NCBI GenBank assembly: GCA_030153605.1
Contig: JASKLO010000007.1
Span: 1-54,782 of the forward strand
Reading direction: 5' to 3'
Length of the DNA stretch: 54,782 bases
Source of the DNA: Thermosipho sp. (in: thermotogales)
GTDB lineage: Bacteria > Thermotogota > Thermotogae > Thermotogales > Fervidobacteriaceae
A model generated the notes under the pieces. The model made no database searches, was not told the origin of the DNA, and saw only the letters and a list, made by a program, of their open reading frames with translations. This document shows, in pieces, positions 46,158 to 54,782 of this stretch. Every line of letters begins with the position of its first letter. The first letter of the stretch is position 1. The position numbers and the translations under genes are program-made.

Positions 46158-47228
46158 TCACATTATGTTGGGTGAAACATTTAAACCCATTATATATCTT
46201 AATGCTCTGGTCAACATTAGGACAAACAAATCTTTATAACTAATATTGTAAGGATAATTAGGAGGAATATCTGCAGGTCCGTTAGACACATACCATTCTA
46301 AAGGAGCTGTGGTTGCTAAAACTCTACCTAGACCATAACGATATTCAATAAATGTTGGAAGTAAACCAGTTTCTTCTTGAACATAAATAAACAAATTAGT
46401 AATTAGATTGTTATTATCAACTAAAAAACCGCCATGACTGGCATAATTACCAAGCATTTGTGAAGGGAAATTTTTAGTAATTGGGTGATTAAGATTTACA
46501 ATATCATTGTAACTTTCATATGAATCTCTCCATGTTACACTGCCTGGAAGAGTAGAAGTAAAATCGCCGGAAGCCCAACCGTTATCGGCAGCTACCCAGA
46601 AAATTACTCCACCATTATTTACAAAAGAATCAAAAGTATTTTTATTTGCGGTATAAGTATCATAGAAATCTTGAGGTTGATCGCCTTCAATAATTAAAAG
46701 ATCCCCAAAAGTAAATTGTAAATTTGGATTTGCTACTCTTAAACTTCTGTATTCAAATTGATTAATTCCAGGTCCTTCTGACATTCCTAGATTGTTAATT
46801 AAAATATCACCTATGACTGTTGTAGCAACTCCTGAGATAGCCCATCCAGATTCATCTTCTCTAAAAATAACAACGAGGTTAATAACTTTTGTAAGGACAA
46901 GCTCTTGAGCAGAATACGTTCCAGTAGAGGATATGGTTATTGCCAAACTAGCAGGGAAGTAATTTTTGTTTGGATCCTCAGCAAGGATAAGATAATCACC
47001 TAAATCTCAACCTGTAAATGTATAATTTCCATTAACATCAGTATAAGTAGTTTTTGAAGAAGTATTTGTTTGTAAAATAACCTTAATTCCTGAATGCTGT
47101 GTCTTATCAAAAAATTTTGCTGTTCCATTGATTGTAGAGCCGGTGATATTAGGCAAAAGGTTTATACACCCCTGAAAAACTAGTATAATTGAAAATAAAG
47201 CAATAAGAATGAAAAATAATTTATTCAT
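46158..47228 (-). pseudogene. Lipoprotein gene interrupted by one in-frame UGA
   Basis: The ATG at 47228 (GGAGGAGG upstream) starts a lipoprotein (lipobox VFQGC) with a carboxypeptidase-regulatory-like domain (TYTDVNGNYTFTG) that meets TGA at 47009-47007 after 73 codons. The same frame reads on without indel to 46158 (DLGDYLILAEDPNKNYF, then a 190-residue domain with FVNNGGVIFWVAADNGW resembling ThuA/GATase-like folds). The whole would be about 356 codons. The second part alone could only start at TTG 46946 without a clear SD. So this is a recent nonsense mutation, a sequencing error, or readthrough. Confidence 0.75.
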
Positions 47229-47435
47229 GTTTATTCCTCCTCCCTAGGTTATGATTTAATTATTATAACTTTTTAATATTACAAAACACCTGTTTTTTAA
47301 TGAAAAAATAAGAGAAAAATTGGATTTATGAAATGTTATAAATTAATAAGTTCAAAATAGTTTTGGTTCATATAAATTAACTTACTGTTTGTTATTTAAT
47401 AGTAATTTTTGGGAAAAGTCTTTGATTAAAAATCG

Positions 47436-47444
47436 TGATATAAT
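47436..47444 (+). promoter_or_regulatory. Extended -10 promoter of the ricT operon
   Basis: TGA-TATAAT (-10 at 47439-47444) 33 nt before the ricT ATG; no good -35 at 17 bp, consistent with an extended -10 type. The rest of the gap (47229-47435) shows only an A+T-rich leader and a possible -10 (TATAAT, 47267-47262) for the minus-strand gene. Confidence 0.5.
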
Positions 47445-47477
47445 TAAAATGAATAATTTTACGATAGGAGGGTAAAA

Positions 47478-48365
47478 ATGATACTTACTGCAGAAGTCTA
47501 TGGAATAGAGTTAACACCTCTTGGGCCAATAATATATTACACTGATAATGGTGAGAATATAAATGTAAATGATACAGTAATTGTAATGAGTGAATTTGGG
47601 CTGGATTATGGGAAGGTACTAATTGGTAAAAGAGAAATGAGTATCGAAGATATTGGTTATGATTTAAAGCCCGTGATTAGAAAGGCTACAGAAGAAGATT
47701 TAAAAAATATAGAAGAATATGAAAAAGAAGCAAATAGAGCAATTGAAATAACAAAAGAATTGGTAAAAAAACATGGATTAAACATGAAGATTTTGTATGC
47801 AAAAATGTTGATGGAAAGATCTAGACTTGTTATTTATTTTAGTTCTAAAAACAGAGTCGATTTTAGAGAATTAGTAAAAGATATTGCAAAAGAATTTAAG
47901 ACTAGAATTGAATTAAGGCAAGTGGGTGCCAGAGATGAAATGAAATTTATTAAAGGTTTAGGACTTTGTGGTTTAAAATCATGCTGTTCATATTGGTTAA
48001 GAGAGTTTGATAGTATAACCTTAAATCATGCTAAAAGGCAACAAATGATGATTAATACTGGGAAAATTACTGGACCGTGTGGTCGTTTGCTTTGTTGTTT
48101 AAGGTATGAATATGATTTTTATGTAGAGGCATTAAAAAATATTCCTGATGAAGGAAGCACTATAAAATATGAAGGGAAAAAAGCTAAAGTAATTACTGTA
48201 AATGTATTTTTATCTAGGGTAACTATATATACTGAAGATGGTGATACAATTTCTTTACCATTTGAGTATTTCAGGAGTGGTGGTAAAAATGTGGAAGATA
48301 ATGATAATAACAGGGATAATACTCTTAATTCTGGGGATACTGATGTTATTGATGGAAAAAGTTAA
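47478..48365 (+). CDS. ricT: PSP1-domain protein RicT/YaaT
   Basis: 295 residues. The PSP1 C-terminal domain carries the cysteine-rich signature: GLCGLKSCCSYW near residue 160 and GPCGRLLCCLRYEYDFY near 200, which bind a Fe-S cluster in the RicAFT (YaaT-YlbF-YmcA) complex known to influence mRNA processing. In Thermotogae the partners may differ. SD GGAGGG. The last 77 bp overlap the DUF2905 gene. Confidence 0.9.
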   Translation: MILTAEVYGIELTPLGPIIYYTDNGENINVNDTVIVMSEFGLDYGKVLIGKREMSIEDIGYDLKPVIRKATEEDLKNIEEYEKEANRAIEITKELVKKHGLNMKILYAKMLMERSRLVIYFSSKNRVDFRELVKDIAKEFKTRIELRQVGARDEMKFIKGLGLCGLKSCCSYWLREFDSITLNHAKRQQMMINTGKITGPCGRLLCCLRYEYDFYVEALKNIPDEGSTIKYEGKKAKVITVNVFLSRVTIYTEDGDTISLPFEYFRSGGKNVEDNDNNRDNTLNSGDTDVIDGKS

Positions 48366-48492
48366 AATATTTCCATTGCCAGGTGATATTGTAATAAAGA
48401 AGAAAAATTTTATGATTGTCATACCTATAACTTCCATGATTATTTTTAGTTTAATCCTCACTTTTATTTTAAATTTAATTTTTAGAAGGTGA
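48289..48492 (+). CDS. Small membrane protein, DUF2905 family
   Basis: 67 residues from ATG 48289 (AGGAG 12 nt upstream). Two hydrophobic helices flank a LPGDIVIKKKNFMIVIPITS segment, which is the DUF2905 pattern, and end in a short basic tail (FRR). Function unknown. It overlaps ricT by 77 bp in another frame. Confidence 0.8.
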   Translation: MWKIMIITGIILLILGILMLLMEKVKIFPLPGDIVIKKKNFMIVIPITSMIIFSLILTFILNLIFRR

Positions 48493-48496
48493 AAAA

Positions 48497-48991
48497 TTGG
48501 CTGAAATATATATAAATGATGTATCTCTTGAAAAATTGAGATATCTTTCTTCTACGATTGCAAATAATTTAAATAAATGTAGATTTATTTTTTTAAATGG
48601 GGATTTAGGCACAGGAAAAACAACTTTTGTTAAGTTTTTTTGTGAAAATTTTGGTATCAGTGCTGAAGATGTAAGTAGCCCTACATTTACGGTTGTAAAT
48701 GTTTATAGTGGTGTAAAAACAATTTATCATGTTGATCTTTATCGTTTAAACGATATTGAAGAACTATTTTATGTTTTAGAAGGTCAATTAGAAGATGAGG
48801 AAGGAATTTTTCTGATTGAATGGGCTAATATTTTTCCTGATTATTTTATTGAAAAAGGGATAGAAATTGAGTTGAAACATAAAAATAATGATAAAAGAGA
48901 TTTGATTATAAAAATTCCAGAAAATAATCAAAAATTAATCAATGAATTGAGGAGGTGTAAAGATGGAGAAAAATTCGAAACCAAAATTTGA
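48497..48991 (+). CDS. tsaE: tRNA t6A biosynthesis ATPase TsaE
   Basis: 164 residues. P-loop GDLGTGKTTF (about 35-44), SSPTFTVVNVY and HVDLYRL are family marks. TsaE works with TsaB/TsaD to make N6-threonylcarbamoyladenosine at A37 of ANN-decoding tRNAs. TTG start with AAGGTG upstream. Overlaps lon by 29 bp. Confidence 0.94.
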   Translation: MAEIYINDVSLEKLRYLSSTIANNLNKCRFIFLNGDLGTGKTTFVKFFCENFGISAEDVSSPTFTVVNVYSGVKTIYHVDLYRLNDIEELFYVLEGQLEDEEGIFLIEWANIFPDYFIEKGIEIELKHKNNDKRDLIIKIPENNQKLINELRRCKDGEKFETKI

Positions 48992-51338
48992 AAAACTTGA
49001 AAAAAAGGCATCTAAATTAAATCAAGAGGAAATAAATATACCAGATAATCTACCCGCAATTGCAATGAGAAGCAATGTTGTTATTTTTCCAAATACAGTA
49101 ATGCCATTTTATGTTGGTAGGGAAAAATCTTTATATGCCTTAGAAGACTCTATGGAGAATTATGATCAGCTACTTTTTGTTGTTAACCAGAAAGATCCTG
49201 CAGTTGAAGATCCCACTGAAGACGATTTATTTGAAGTTGGAACAGTTGTAAGAGTTATGCAACTTGGAAAATTACCCGATGGTACATTCAAAGTTCTAGT
49301 TGAAGGTCTTGCAAGAGCAAAAAGAATAAAATCTATTGAAAAGAAATATTTCAAATTTAAAATTGAGATACTAAAAAAGAGATATCAAAAAACAAAAAAA
49401 TTAATAGCCCTTATGAGAATTGTAAGGGATGAAATGCAAAAGTATGTACAATATTCTAGAAAACTTCCAACTGAAGCGTTGATGTTTTTAGAAGACATGG
49501 AAGATCCGGATGTTTTTGCAGATCTTGCAGCATCTATTTGTCCAGGTTCTTTAAATGAAAAACAAGAGCTTCTTGAAACCTTACATCCATATGAAAGGCT
49601 TGAAAAGATTTTAGCATTGATTTCTAAAGAAACTGAGTTGTTAGAAATTGAACATCAATTAGATCAAAAAGTTAAACAAAGAATTGAAAAATCTCAGAAA
49701 GAATATTTCCTTAGAGAAAAGTTAAGAGTAATACGTGAAGAATTAGGTGGAGAAGAAGACGCAGAAATAAAAGAGCTTGAAAAAAAGATTGAAGAAGGAG
49801 ATTATCCTGAATTTGTCAAGGAAAAAGCAAGATTTGAGTTAAATAGATTAGAAAAAATGTCTCCATATTCTCCAGAAGCAAATGTAATAAGAAATTATTT
49901 AGATTGGATTTTAAATTTACCATGGAATAAAAAATCTGAAGATAATCTTGATATAAATCATGCAAAAGAACTTTTGGAAAGGGATCATTATGGTCTTGAG
50001 GAACCAAAACAAAGAATTTTGGAATTTTTGGCTACCAGAAATCTATCTAAAACAATGAAAGCTCCGATAATTTGTTTTGTAGGACCTCCTGGGGTTGGAA
50101 AAACTTCTCTTGGAAGATCTATTGCTAAGGCTATGAATAGAGAATTTACTAGAATGTCTTTGGGAGGATTAAGAGATGAAGCTGAAATAAGAGGACACAG
50201 AAGAACATATGTAGGTGCACTCCCGGGTAGAATTATTCAACTAATTAGAAAAGCTGGAGTAAAAAATCCAGTGATTTTGTTAGATGAAATTGATAAAATG
50301 GGTATAAGTTTTCAAGGTGATCCTGCATCAGCTTTATTGGAAGTTTTAGATCCAGAACAAAATAAAGAATTTGTTGATTTGTATATTGAACTTCCATTTG
50401 ATTTATCTGAAGTATTATTTATTACAACTGCTAATACACTTTACAATATACCTGATGCATTAAGAGATAGAATGGAAATAATTGAGATTCCAAGTTATAC
50501 AAATACGGAAAAGTTCTATATAGCCAGAGATTATATTATTCCAAAGGCTTTGGAAGAATTAAAAAATGGAAAAAACAAGATAAAATTTAAGGAGAAGGCT
50601 ATTGAAAAAATAATTTCTGAATATACAATTGAACCTGGAGTCAGGGAACTTGAAAGAAAAGTTAGATCAATTATTAGAAAAGCAGCTCTTGAAATAGTTA
50701 ACGGAAAATCAAGAGTTGTCATTACCGAAAAGAGAATTAAAGAATTTTTGGGCCCACCAAGGATAAAAGAAGAAGGTAAACTTGAAAGTCCAACTGTAGG
50801 AGTCGCAACAGGTCTTGCCTGGACTCCTTACGGTGGAACCACTTTGTTCATAGAAAGTTTGCTTTTTCCAGGAAAAGGTAATTTGATAATTACCGGTCAA
50901 CTTGGTGATGTAATGAAAGAATCAGCAAGAATTGCATTAAGTTTAACAAAAAAATTATGTGGAGATGAATTTTCATCAGTTTTTGAAAAAAATGATATCC
51001 ATATACACGTTCCTGAAGGAGCAGTTCCTAAGGACGGCCCTAGTGCTGGTGTGACAATAGTTACATCTTTAGTGTCTTCAATAAAGAAAATACCTATAAG
51101 AAATGATATAGCAATGACAGGGGAGATAACACTTAGAGGTAGAGTTTTACCTGTTGGAGGTATAAAAGAAAAAGTCTTAGCTGCTTATAGAAAAGGAATT
51201 AAAAGAATAATATTACCAAAACAAAATGAATATGATGTTGAAAAAATTCCAAAAGATGTTGTCGATGAAATGGAATTTATTTTTGTCGAAGAAATAGAAG
51301 AAGTATTAAAGGAGGCATTAGTCAGTGAAAATAAATAG
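48963..51338 (+). CDS. lon: ATP-dependent Lon protease
   Basis: 791 residues: N-terminal substrate domain (about 25-230), coiled-coil, AAA+ module with Walker A GPPGVGKTS near 376 and Walker B VILLDEIDKM, sensor and R-finger region, then the Ser-Lys protease domain with PKDGPSAGVT (nucleophile Ser near 690) and Lys near 731 in VGGIKEKVLAA. Cytoplasmic quality-control protease. GAGGAGGTG SD. Normal length. Confidence 0.97.
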   Translation: MEKNSKPKFEKLEKKASKLNQEEINIPDNLPAIAMRSNVVIFPNTVMPFYVGREKSLYALEDSMENYDQLLFVVNQKDPAVEDPTEDDLFEVGTVVRVMQLGKLPDGTFKVLVEGLARAKRIKSIEKKYFKFKIEILKKRYQKTKKLIALMRIVRDEMQKYVQYSRKLPTEALMFLEDMEDPDVFADLAASICPGSLNEKQELLETLHPYERLEKILALISKETELLEIEHQLDQKVKQRIEKSQKEYFLREKLRVIREELGGEEDAEIKELEKKIEEGDYPEFVKEKARFELNRLEKMSPYSPEANVIRNYLDWILNLPWNKKSEDNLDINHAKELLERDHYGLEEPKQRILEFLATRNLSKTMKAPIICFVGPPGVGKTSLGRSIAKAMNREFTRMSLGGLRDEAEIRGHRRTYVGALPGRIIQLIRKAGVKNPVILLDEIDKMGISFQGDPASALLEVLDPEQNKEFVDLYIELPFDLSEVLFITTANTLYNIPDALRDRMEIIEIPSYTNTEKFYIARDYIIPKALEELKNGKNKIKFKEKAIEKIISEYTIEPGVRELERKVRSIIRKAALEIVNGKSRVVITEKRIKEFLGPPRIKEEGKLESPTVGVATGLAWTPYGGTTLFIESLLFPGKGNLIITGQLGDVMKESARIALSLTKKLCGDEFSSVFEKNDIHIHVPEGAVPKDGPSAGVTIVTSLVSSIKKIPIRNDIAMTGEITLRGRVLPVGGIKEKVLAAYRKGIKRIILPKQNEYDVEKIPKDVVDEMEFIFVEEIEEVLKEALVSENK

Positions 51339-51909
51339 TGTTAAGTTAGTTTCAACAATTTACAGTCCTAAAGATAAATTCCCTGAATCAAAAAATGGTG
51401 AATTTGTGTTTGTTGGAAGGTCAAATGTTGGGAAATCAACTTTATTGAACATTCTTACTAATCAAAATATTGCTAGAGTTAGTAAGAAACCTGGAAAAAC
51501 TAGATCGATAAATTTTTACTTAATAAACAATAGTTTTTATTTTGTTGATTTACCCGGATATGGTTATGCAAAAACATCATATGAAGAAAAAGAGAGATGG
51601 AAAAAGATTATTGAAAATTATTTTGAAGTTAGAAGCTGGAATATTAAACTTGTATTTGTTTTGATCGACGGAAGGCATGAATTACAAAAAAACGATGAAA
51701 TTATACTAGATTGGCTTAGAGATTTGGAACTCCCTTTTTCTGTTATACTTACTAAAGTTGACAAACTTAAAATGTCAGAAAAAGTTAAAATGATTCGATA
51801 CTATGAAAAAATTTTGGGTGAGAAATATATTGTGATTCCTTATTCGGCAGTTACAAAAGAAGGGGTTGCCAAAATATTAGAATTAATTGAACAACTCGGA
51901 GGTGCCTAA
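51325..51909 (+). CDS. engB: Ribosome-biogenesis GTPase EngB/YsxC
   Basis: 194 residues: G1 GRSNVGKST (about 31-39), G3 DLPGYGYAK, G4 TKVDKL, G5 SAVTKEG. Needed for late 50S assembly. The GTG start overlaps lon by 14 bp with GGAGG upstream. Confidence 0.96.
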   Translation: MKINSVKLVSTIYSPKDKFPESKNGEFVFVGRSNVGKSTLLNILTNQNIARVSKKPGKTRSINFYLINNSFYFVDLPGYGYAKTSYEEKERWKKIIENYFEVRSWNIKLVFVLIDGRHELQKNDEIILDWLRDLELPFSVILTKVDKLKMSEKVKMIRYYEKILGEKYIVIPYSAVTKEGVAKILELIEQLGGA

Positions 51910-53541
51910 ATGTTAAGAGAATTAATTTACGAAAGATTAAAAAGTATATTATCTGAACAGGAATTTCAATATGATTTTAATGTTGAGGTTCCAGATGAAA
52001 GATTTGGTGATTTTTCCTCAAATGTAGCTTTGATAGGAGCACGTTATTTTAAAAAACCTCCAATTGAAGTTGCCCGTTATTTCATTAACAAGTTGAGTAA
52101 TGATCCTTTGTTTTCAGAAGTTAGTGTAGCAGGGCCTGGTTTTTTGAATTTTAAAATTTCTAAGGATTATTATATAAACATTTTGAATGATATGCTAACA
52201 AAAGAGAAAAATTACTGGAAGCCTAAAAAAAATGGCTTAAAGCTACAATTTGAATATGGAAGTGCAAACCCTACAGGACCATTTACAGTAGGTCATGGTA
52301 GACAACTTATAATAGGAGATGTCTTATCAAATGTTTTTAAATTTTTAGGATTTGATGTTACTAGAGAAATGTATTTAAATGATGCTGGAAGACAAATAAG
52401 ATTATTGGCTAAATCATTATGGGTCAGATATAATGAATTGTTTGGTAAATCATTTGAATTGCCCGAAGATGGTTATAAAGGTGGGTATTTAATCGATTTT
52501 GCTAAAAAACTTAAGGATGAAATTGGTGATAAGTATTTAGAGAAATGGGATAATGAAATAGAAAAATTTTTCATGGATTATGCCGTTAGAAATATTTTAG
52601 AAATGATGAACAGTACTCTTGAAAAGCTTGATAGTAAATTTGATTCTGTTGTAAGTGAAAAATCTTTAATTGAAAAGGGATTGGTCGATGAGGTATTAGA
52701 AATATTTAAAAATAAAGGCTTAATTTACGAAAAAGATGGTGCAGTTTGGTTTAAAGTTTCAAATTTGATAAATGAGGAAGATAAAGTATTAATTAGAAGT
52801 GATGGTACATATACTTATTTTTTGACGGATATTGCATATCATTATGATAAATTTCTCAGAAAATTTGATAAAGTTTACGATATTTTTGGAAGCGATCATC
52901 ACGGACATATTCCAAGAATGAAGGCTTCATTGAAGGCTCTTGATATCCCGGAAAGTTTCTTAGATTTTATTTTACATCAGTTTGTTACTTTAAAGAGAAA
53001 CGGACAAGTTGTAAAAATGAGTACGAGATCTGGAGAGTTTGTTACTTTAGATGAATTAATTGAAGAAGTAGGTAAAGATGCGACAAGATACTTTTTTGCT
53101 ATGAATGATATCAATACACATTTGAATTTTGATTTAGAACTAGCTAAATCTAAAACAGTTGATAATCCAGTATTTTATGTGCAGTATGCTTATGCCAGAA
53201 TAAACAGTGTGTTTGAAAAAGCAAGGGAAAAAGGAATAAAATTTAGATTTAAGGAAGATATTGAAAGATTGGAAAAAGAAATTGAATTGAATCTAATTAA
53301 ACATCTTGATGAGTTATCTTTTGTTCTTAAAGATACTACAGAAAAACTTTCACCACACATTTTGACAAATTATATCTATGGATTATCTGAAAAATTCCAT
53401 AGTTTTTATGCAAAAGAAAAGATACTAGATGATTCGGATCTTCCATTGTCAAATGCAAGATTAAATTTATTATATGCGATTAAAATTGTTTATGAAATTG
53501 TATTTAATTTGTTAGGCATTACCGCACCTGATCATATGTAA
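51910..53541 (+). CDS. argS: Arginyl-tRNA synthetase
   Basis: 543 residues. Class I synthetase with N-terminal Add-1 domain (1-110), HIGH-type motif GSANPTGPFTVGHGR (HGR near 127), a GSDHHGHI segment, KMSTR in place of KMSKS near 371, and a C-terminal helical anticodon domain with the DALR-like YAYARI. It immediately follows engB. Confidence 0.96.
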   Translation: MLRELIYERLKSILSEQEFQYDFNVEVPDERFGDFSSNVALIGARYFKKPPIEVARYFINKLSNDPLFSEVSVAGPGFLNFKISKDYYINILNDMLTKEKNYWKPKKNGLKLQFEYGSANPTGPFTVGHGRQLIIGDVLSNVFKFLGFDVTREMYLNDAGRQIRLLAKSLWVRYNELFGKSFELPEDGYKGGYLIDFAKKLKDEIGDKYLEKWDNEIEKFFMDYAVRNILEMMNSTLEKLDSKFDSVVSEKSLIEKGLVDEVLEIFKNKGLIYEKDGAVWFKVSNLINEEDKVLIRSDGTYTYFLTDIAYHYDKFLRKFDKVYDIFGSDHHGHIPRMKASLKALDIPESFLDFILHQFVTLKRNGQVVKMSTRSGEFVTLDELIEEVGKDATRYFFAMNDINTHLNFDLELAKSKTVDNPVFYVQYAYARINSVFEKAREKGIKFRFKEDIERLEKEIELNLIKHLDELSFVLKDTTEKLSPHILTNYIYGLSEKFHSFYAKEKILDDSDLPLSNARLNLLYAIKIVYEIVFNLLGITAPDHM

Positions 53542-53564
53542 GAGAAAAGTTTGGAGGGGAAAAT

Positions 53565-53942
53565 ATGAAACCAGAGTACAGAAATAAAAAAATAGAAGCT
53601 CATATTAGAAATTTGATTTCTGAAGCATTACAGAAAATAAAAGAACCAGAATTTGATCCAGTAAGAAATTTTATTACTGTGTCTAGAGTAGAAATTTCAA
53701 AGGATAAAAGATATGCAGATGTTTATATCAGTTATTTAGGAGACAGTGAAACCCGTAAAAAAGTTGTAGAATTGATGCAAAAATATAAAGGTTACTTTAG
53801 AACCTATGTAGCAAAAAATACCAGGTTATATGTTGCACCTGAATTAAGATTTAAGGAAGATAAAGGCATTGAAGCAAGTGTTAAGATAAACAAATTGTTA
53901 GATGAAATATCCAAAAATGAAAATCATGAAGAAAATAATTAA
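53565..53942 (+). CDS. rbfA: Ribosome-binding factor A
   Basis: 125 residues, KH-type fold. N-terminus YRNKKIEAHIRNLISEALQ, then FITVSRVEISKDKRYADVYIS, and the C-terminal core RLYVAPELRFKEDKGIEA. It aids 30S (16S 5' helix) maturation. GGAGGGG SD. Its stop overlaps the convergent exporter gene's stop by 4 bp. Confidence 0.95.
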   Translation: MKPEYRNKKIEAHIRNLISEALQKIKEPEFDPVRNFITVSRVEISKDKRYADVYISYLGDSETRKKVVELMQKYKGYFRTYVAKNTRLYVAPELRFKEDKGIEASVKINKLLDEISKNENHEENN

Positions 53943-54679
53943 GTTATATATTTAATTGCAGAAACAATTATCATAATAAAAACTATAAATCTTACAAATT
54001 TCGCGCCGCTTTTTAGAGCGGCGTTTGTTCCAATTTTAGCCCCCGTCATTGTTCCTAGTGCAAGAATTAATCCTTTTAAGATATCTACTTTACCATTTAA
54101 TAAGAAAATTACAAAAGAAAATGAGGTATAACATAGCACGATAAAGACTTTAAGAGCGTTTGTTTTAATAATATTGTTTCCTTCAATAAAGACCAAGCTT
54201 GCAATTAGAAAAAATCCTACACCTGCTTGGATAAATCCTCCATAGAAACCTATTATAAAGAAAACTATAAAGCTTAAAAGATAATTTTTCTTAGTACTTT
54301 TTCTACCTTCTTCCCACACTTTTGGTTTGTATAGGATAAAAACACTCATGAACAAAAATATAAAACCAATAATTTTTTCAAGTAAAGTTTTATCAATATT
54401 TAAAACAGTAAATGTACCAAAAATAGCCCCTAAAGTAGCAGGAAGTGCTAACATTAATCCTTCTTTAATTGATAAAACATTTCCTTTTCGAAAATTTCTA
54501 GTGGCAATGATATTCTGAAGTAAAATTCCAACGCGATTTGTCCCGTTGGCTACAGATATATCAAGTCCAAGTAATGTTAAAACAGGTAGAGTAAGCATTG
54601 ATCCTCCACCAGCAAGAACATTAACAAAGCCTGCACCAATTCCTGAAAGAAATAAAAGAACATATAAAAGAAAATCCAT
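53939..54679 (-). CDS. TauE/SafE (TSUP)-family sulfite/sulfoacetate-type exporter
   Basis: 246 residues with about eight membrane helices. Family motifs: GAGFVNVLAGGGSMLTLPVLTLLGL at the N-terminus, NGTNRVGILLQ, and GFYGGFIQAGVGFFL in the second half, then GAKIGTNAA. Members export small organosulfur anions such as sulfite or sulfoacetate; the substrate here is not shown. AGGAGGAAA SD. Convergent with rbfA; the sequence after 54680 shows no feature up to the window end. Confidence 0.87.
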   Translation of the reverse strand: MDFLLYVLLFLSGIGAGFVNVLAGGGSMLTLPVLTLLGLDISVANGTNRVGILLQNIIATRNFRKGNVLSIKEGLMLALPATLGAIFGTFTVLNIDKTLLEKIIGFIFLFMSVFILYKPKVWEEGRKSTKKNYLLSFIVFFIIGFYGGFIQAGVGFFLIASLVFIEGNNIIKTNALKVFIVLCYTSFSFVIFLLNGKVDILKGLILALGTMTGAKIGTNAALKSGAKFVRFIVFIMIIVSAIKYIT

Positions 54680-54782
54680 TATATTTCCTCCTCTTCAAAG
54701 AAATATTTTTAATTAGCCTCCTGAAATTTGTTTTTTCTTAATTTTTTGAAAATATTATTCTTTCCCTTTTATCTTTAAAAAG

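Noticed and set aside
46158-47228. Selenocysteine or other recoding at the UGA
   Set aside because: No SECIS-like hairpin was recognised next to the codon and there is no Cys-homologue evidence; nonsense mutation is simpler.

Overview
The window looks like a chromosomal segment of a low-GC member of the Thermotogae, most likely the Thermosipho/Fervidobacterium group. This is inferred from protein features and not from any search. The pointers are A+T-rich DNA, a short 344-residue NusA, an archaeal-type phosphoglycerate mutase, a 280-residue RNase Z-like protein beside a DHH-CBS-nucleotidyltransferase fusion, many signal-peptide or lipoprotein genes, and LptA-like and BamE-like proteins that imply an outer envelope. 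Starts are often TTG or GTG, chosen here where a Shine-Dalgarno (SD) sequence sits 5-9 bases upstream. All five tRNA genes encode their 3' CCA.

Layout. 1-2995: end of a peptide-binding protein and two peptide ABC permeases (+), closed by a strong hairpin. 3072-4349: a seven-repeat lipoprotein (-). 4616-4706: tRNA-Ser(UGA). 18247 down to 4715: a tightly packed 14-gene minus-strand run (nadE, nfo, two patatin-like proteins, LptA-like protein, miaA, dnaX, pilT, prfA, upp, rho, an ArsB/NhaD-type transporter, a secreted protein, a YqeG-type phosphatase). Divergent from nadE, across a perfect 13-bp inverted repeat carrying back-to-back TGTTATAAT boxes, runs a plus-strand set: a winged-helix/Rossmann regulator, an orphan MnhB-like protein, lgt, apgM and a ComEC-like protein. 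The last overlaps the convergent fur gene by 97 bp; nusA, rimP and tRNA-Ser(GGA) follow on the minus strand.

25019-28582 (+): DUF368 transporter, cupin, cyclodeaminase, tgt and a secreted protein. 28883-37534 (+): glmM, MIP18-family protein, prmC, rplI, RNase Z, metallophosphoesterase, the CCA-enzyme fusion and a TolB-like protein, meeting a convergent NYN-domain protein with no gap. 38637-38886: tRNA-Glu, -Val, -Phe behind a near-consensus promoter.

38900-47400 is an accessory island: a PQQ-propeller lipoprotein, about 1.5 kb of apparently decayed DNA, small lipoproteins, a frameshifted gene, a gene split by one in-frame UGA, two identical-ended stumps of a serine-recombinase gene, and between those stumps a three-gene locus read as HigB toxin, HigA antitoxin and a SecB-like chaperone. 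That locus has the architecture of a toxin-antitoxin-chaperone (TAC) system and is the most interesting item here. 47478-53942 (+) returns to housekeeping genes (ricT, DUF2905, tsaE, lon, engB, argS, rbfA), ending against a convergent TSUP-family exporter.
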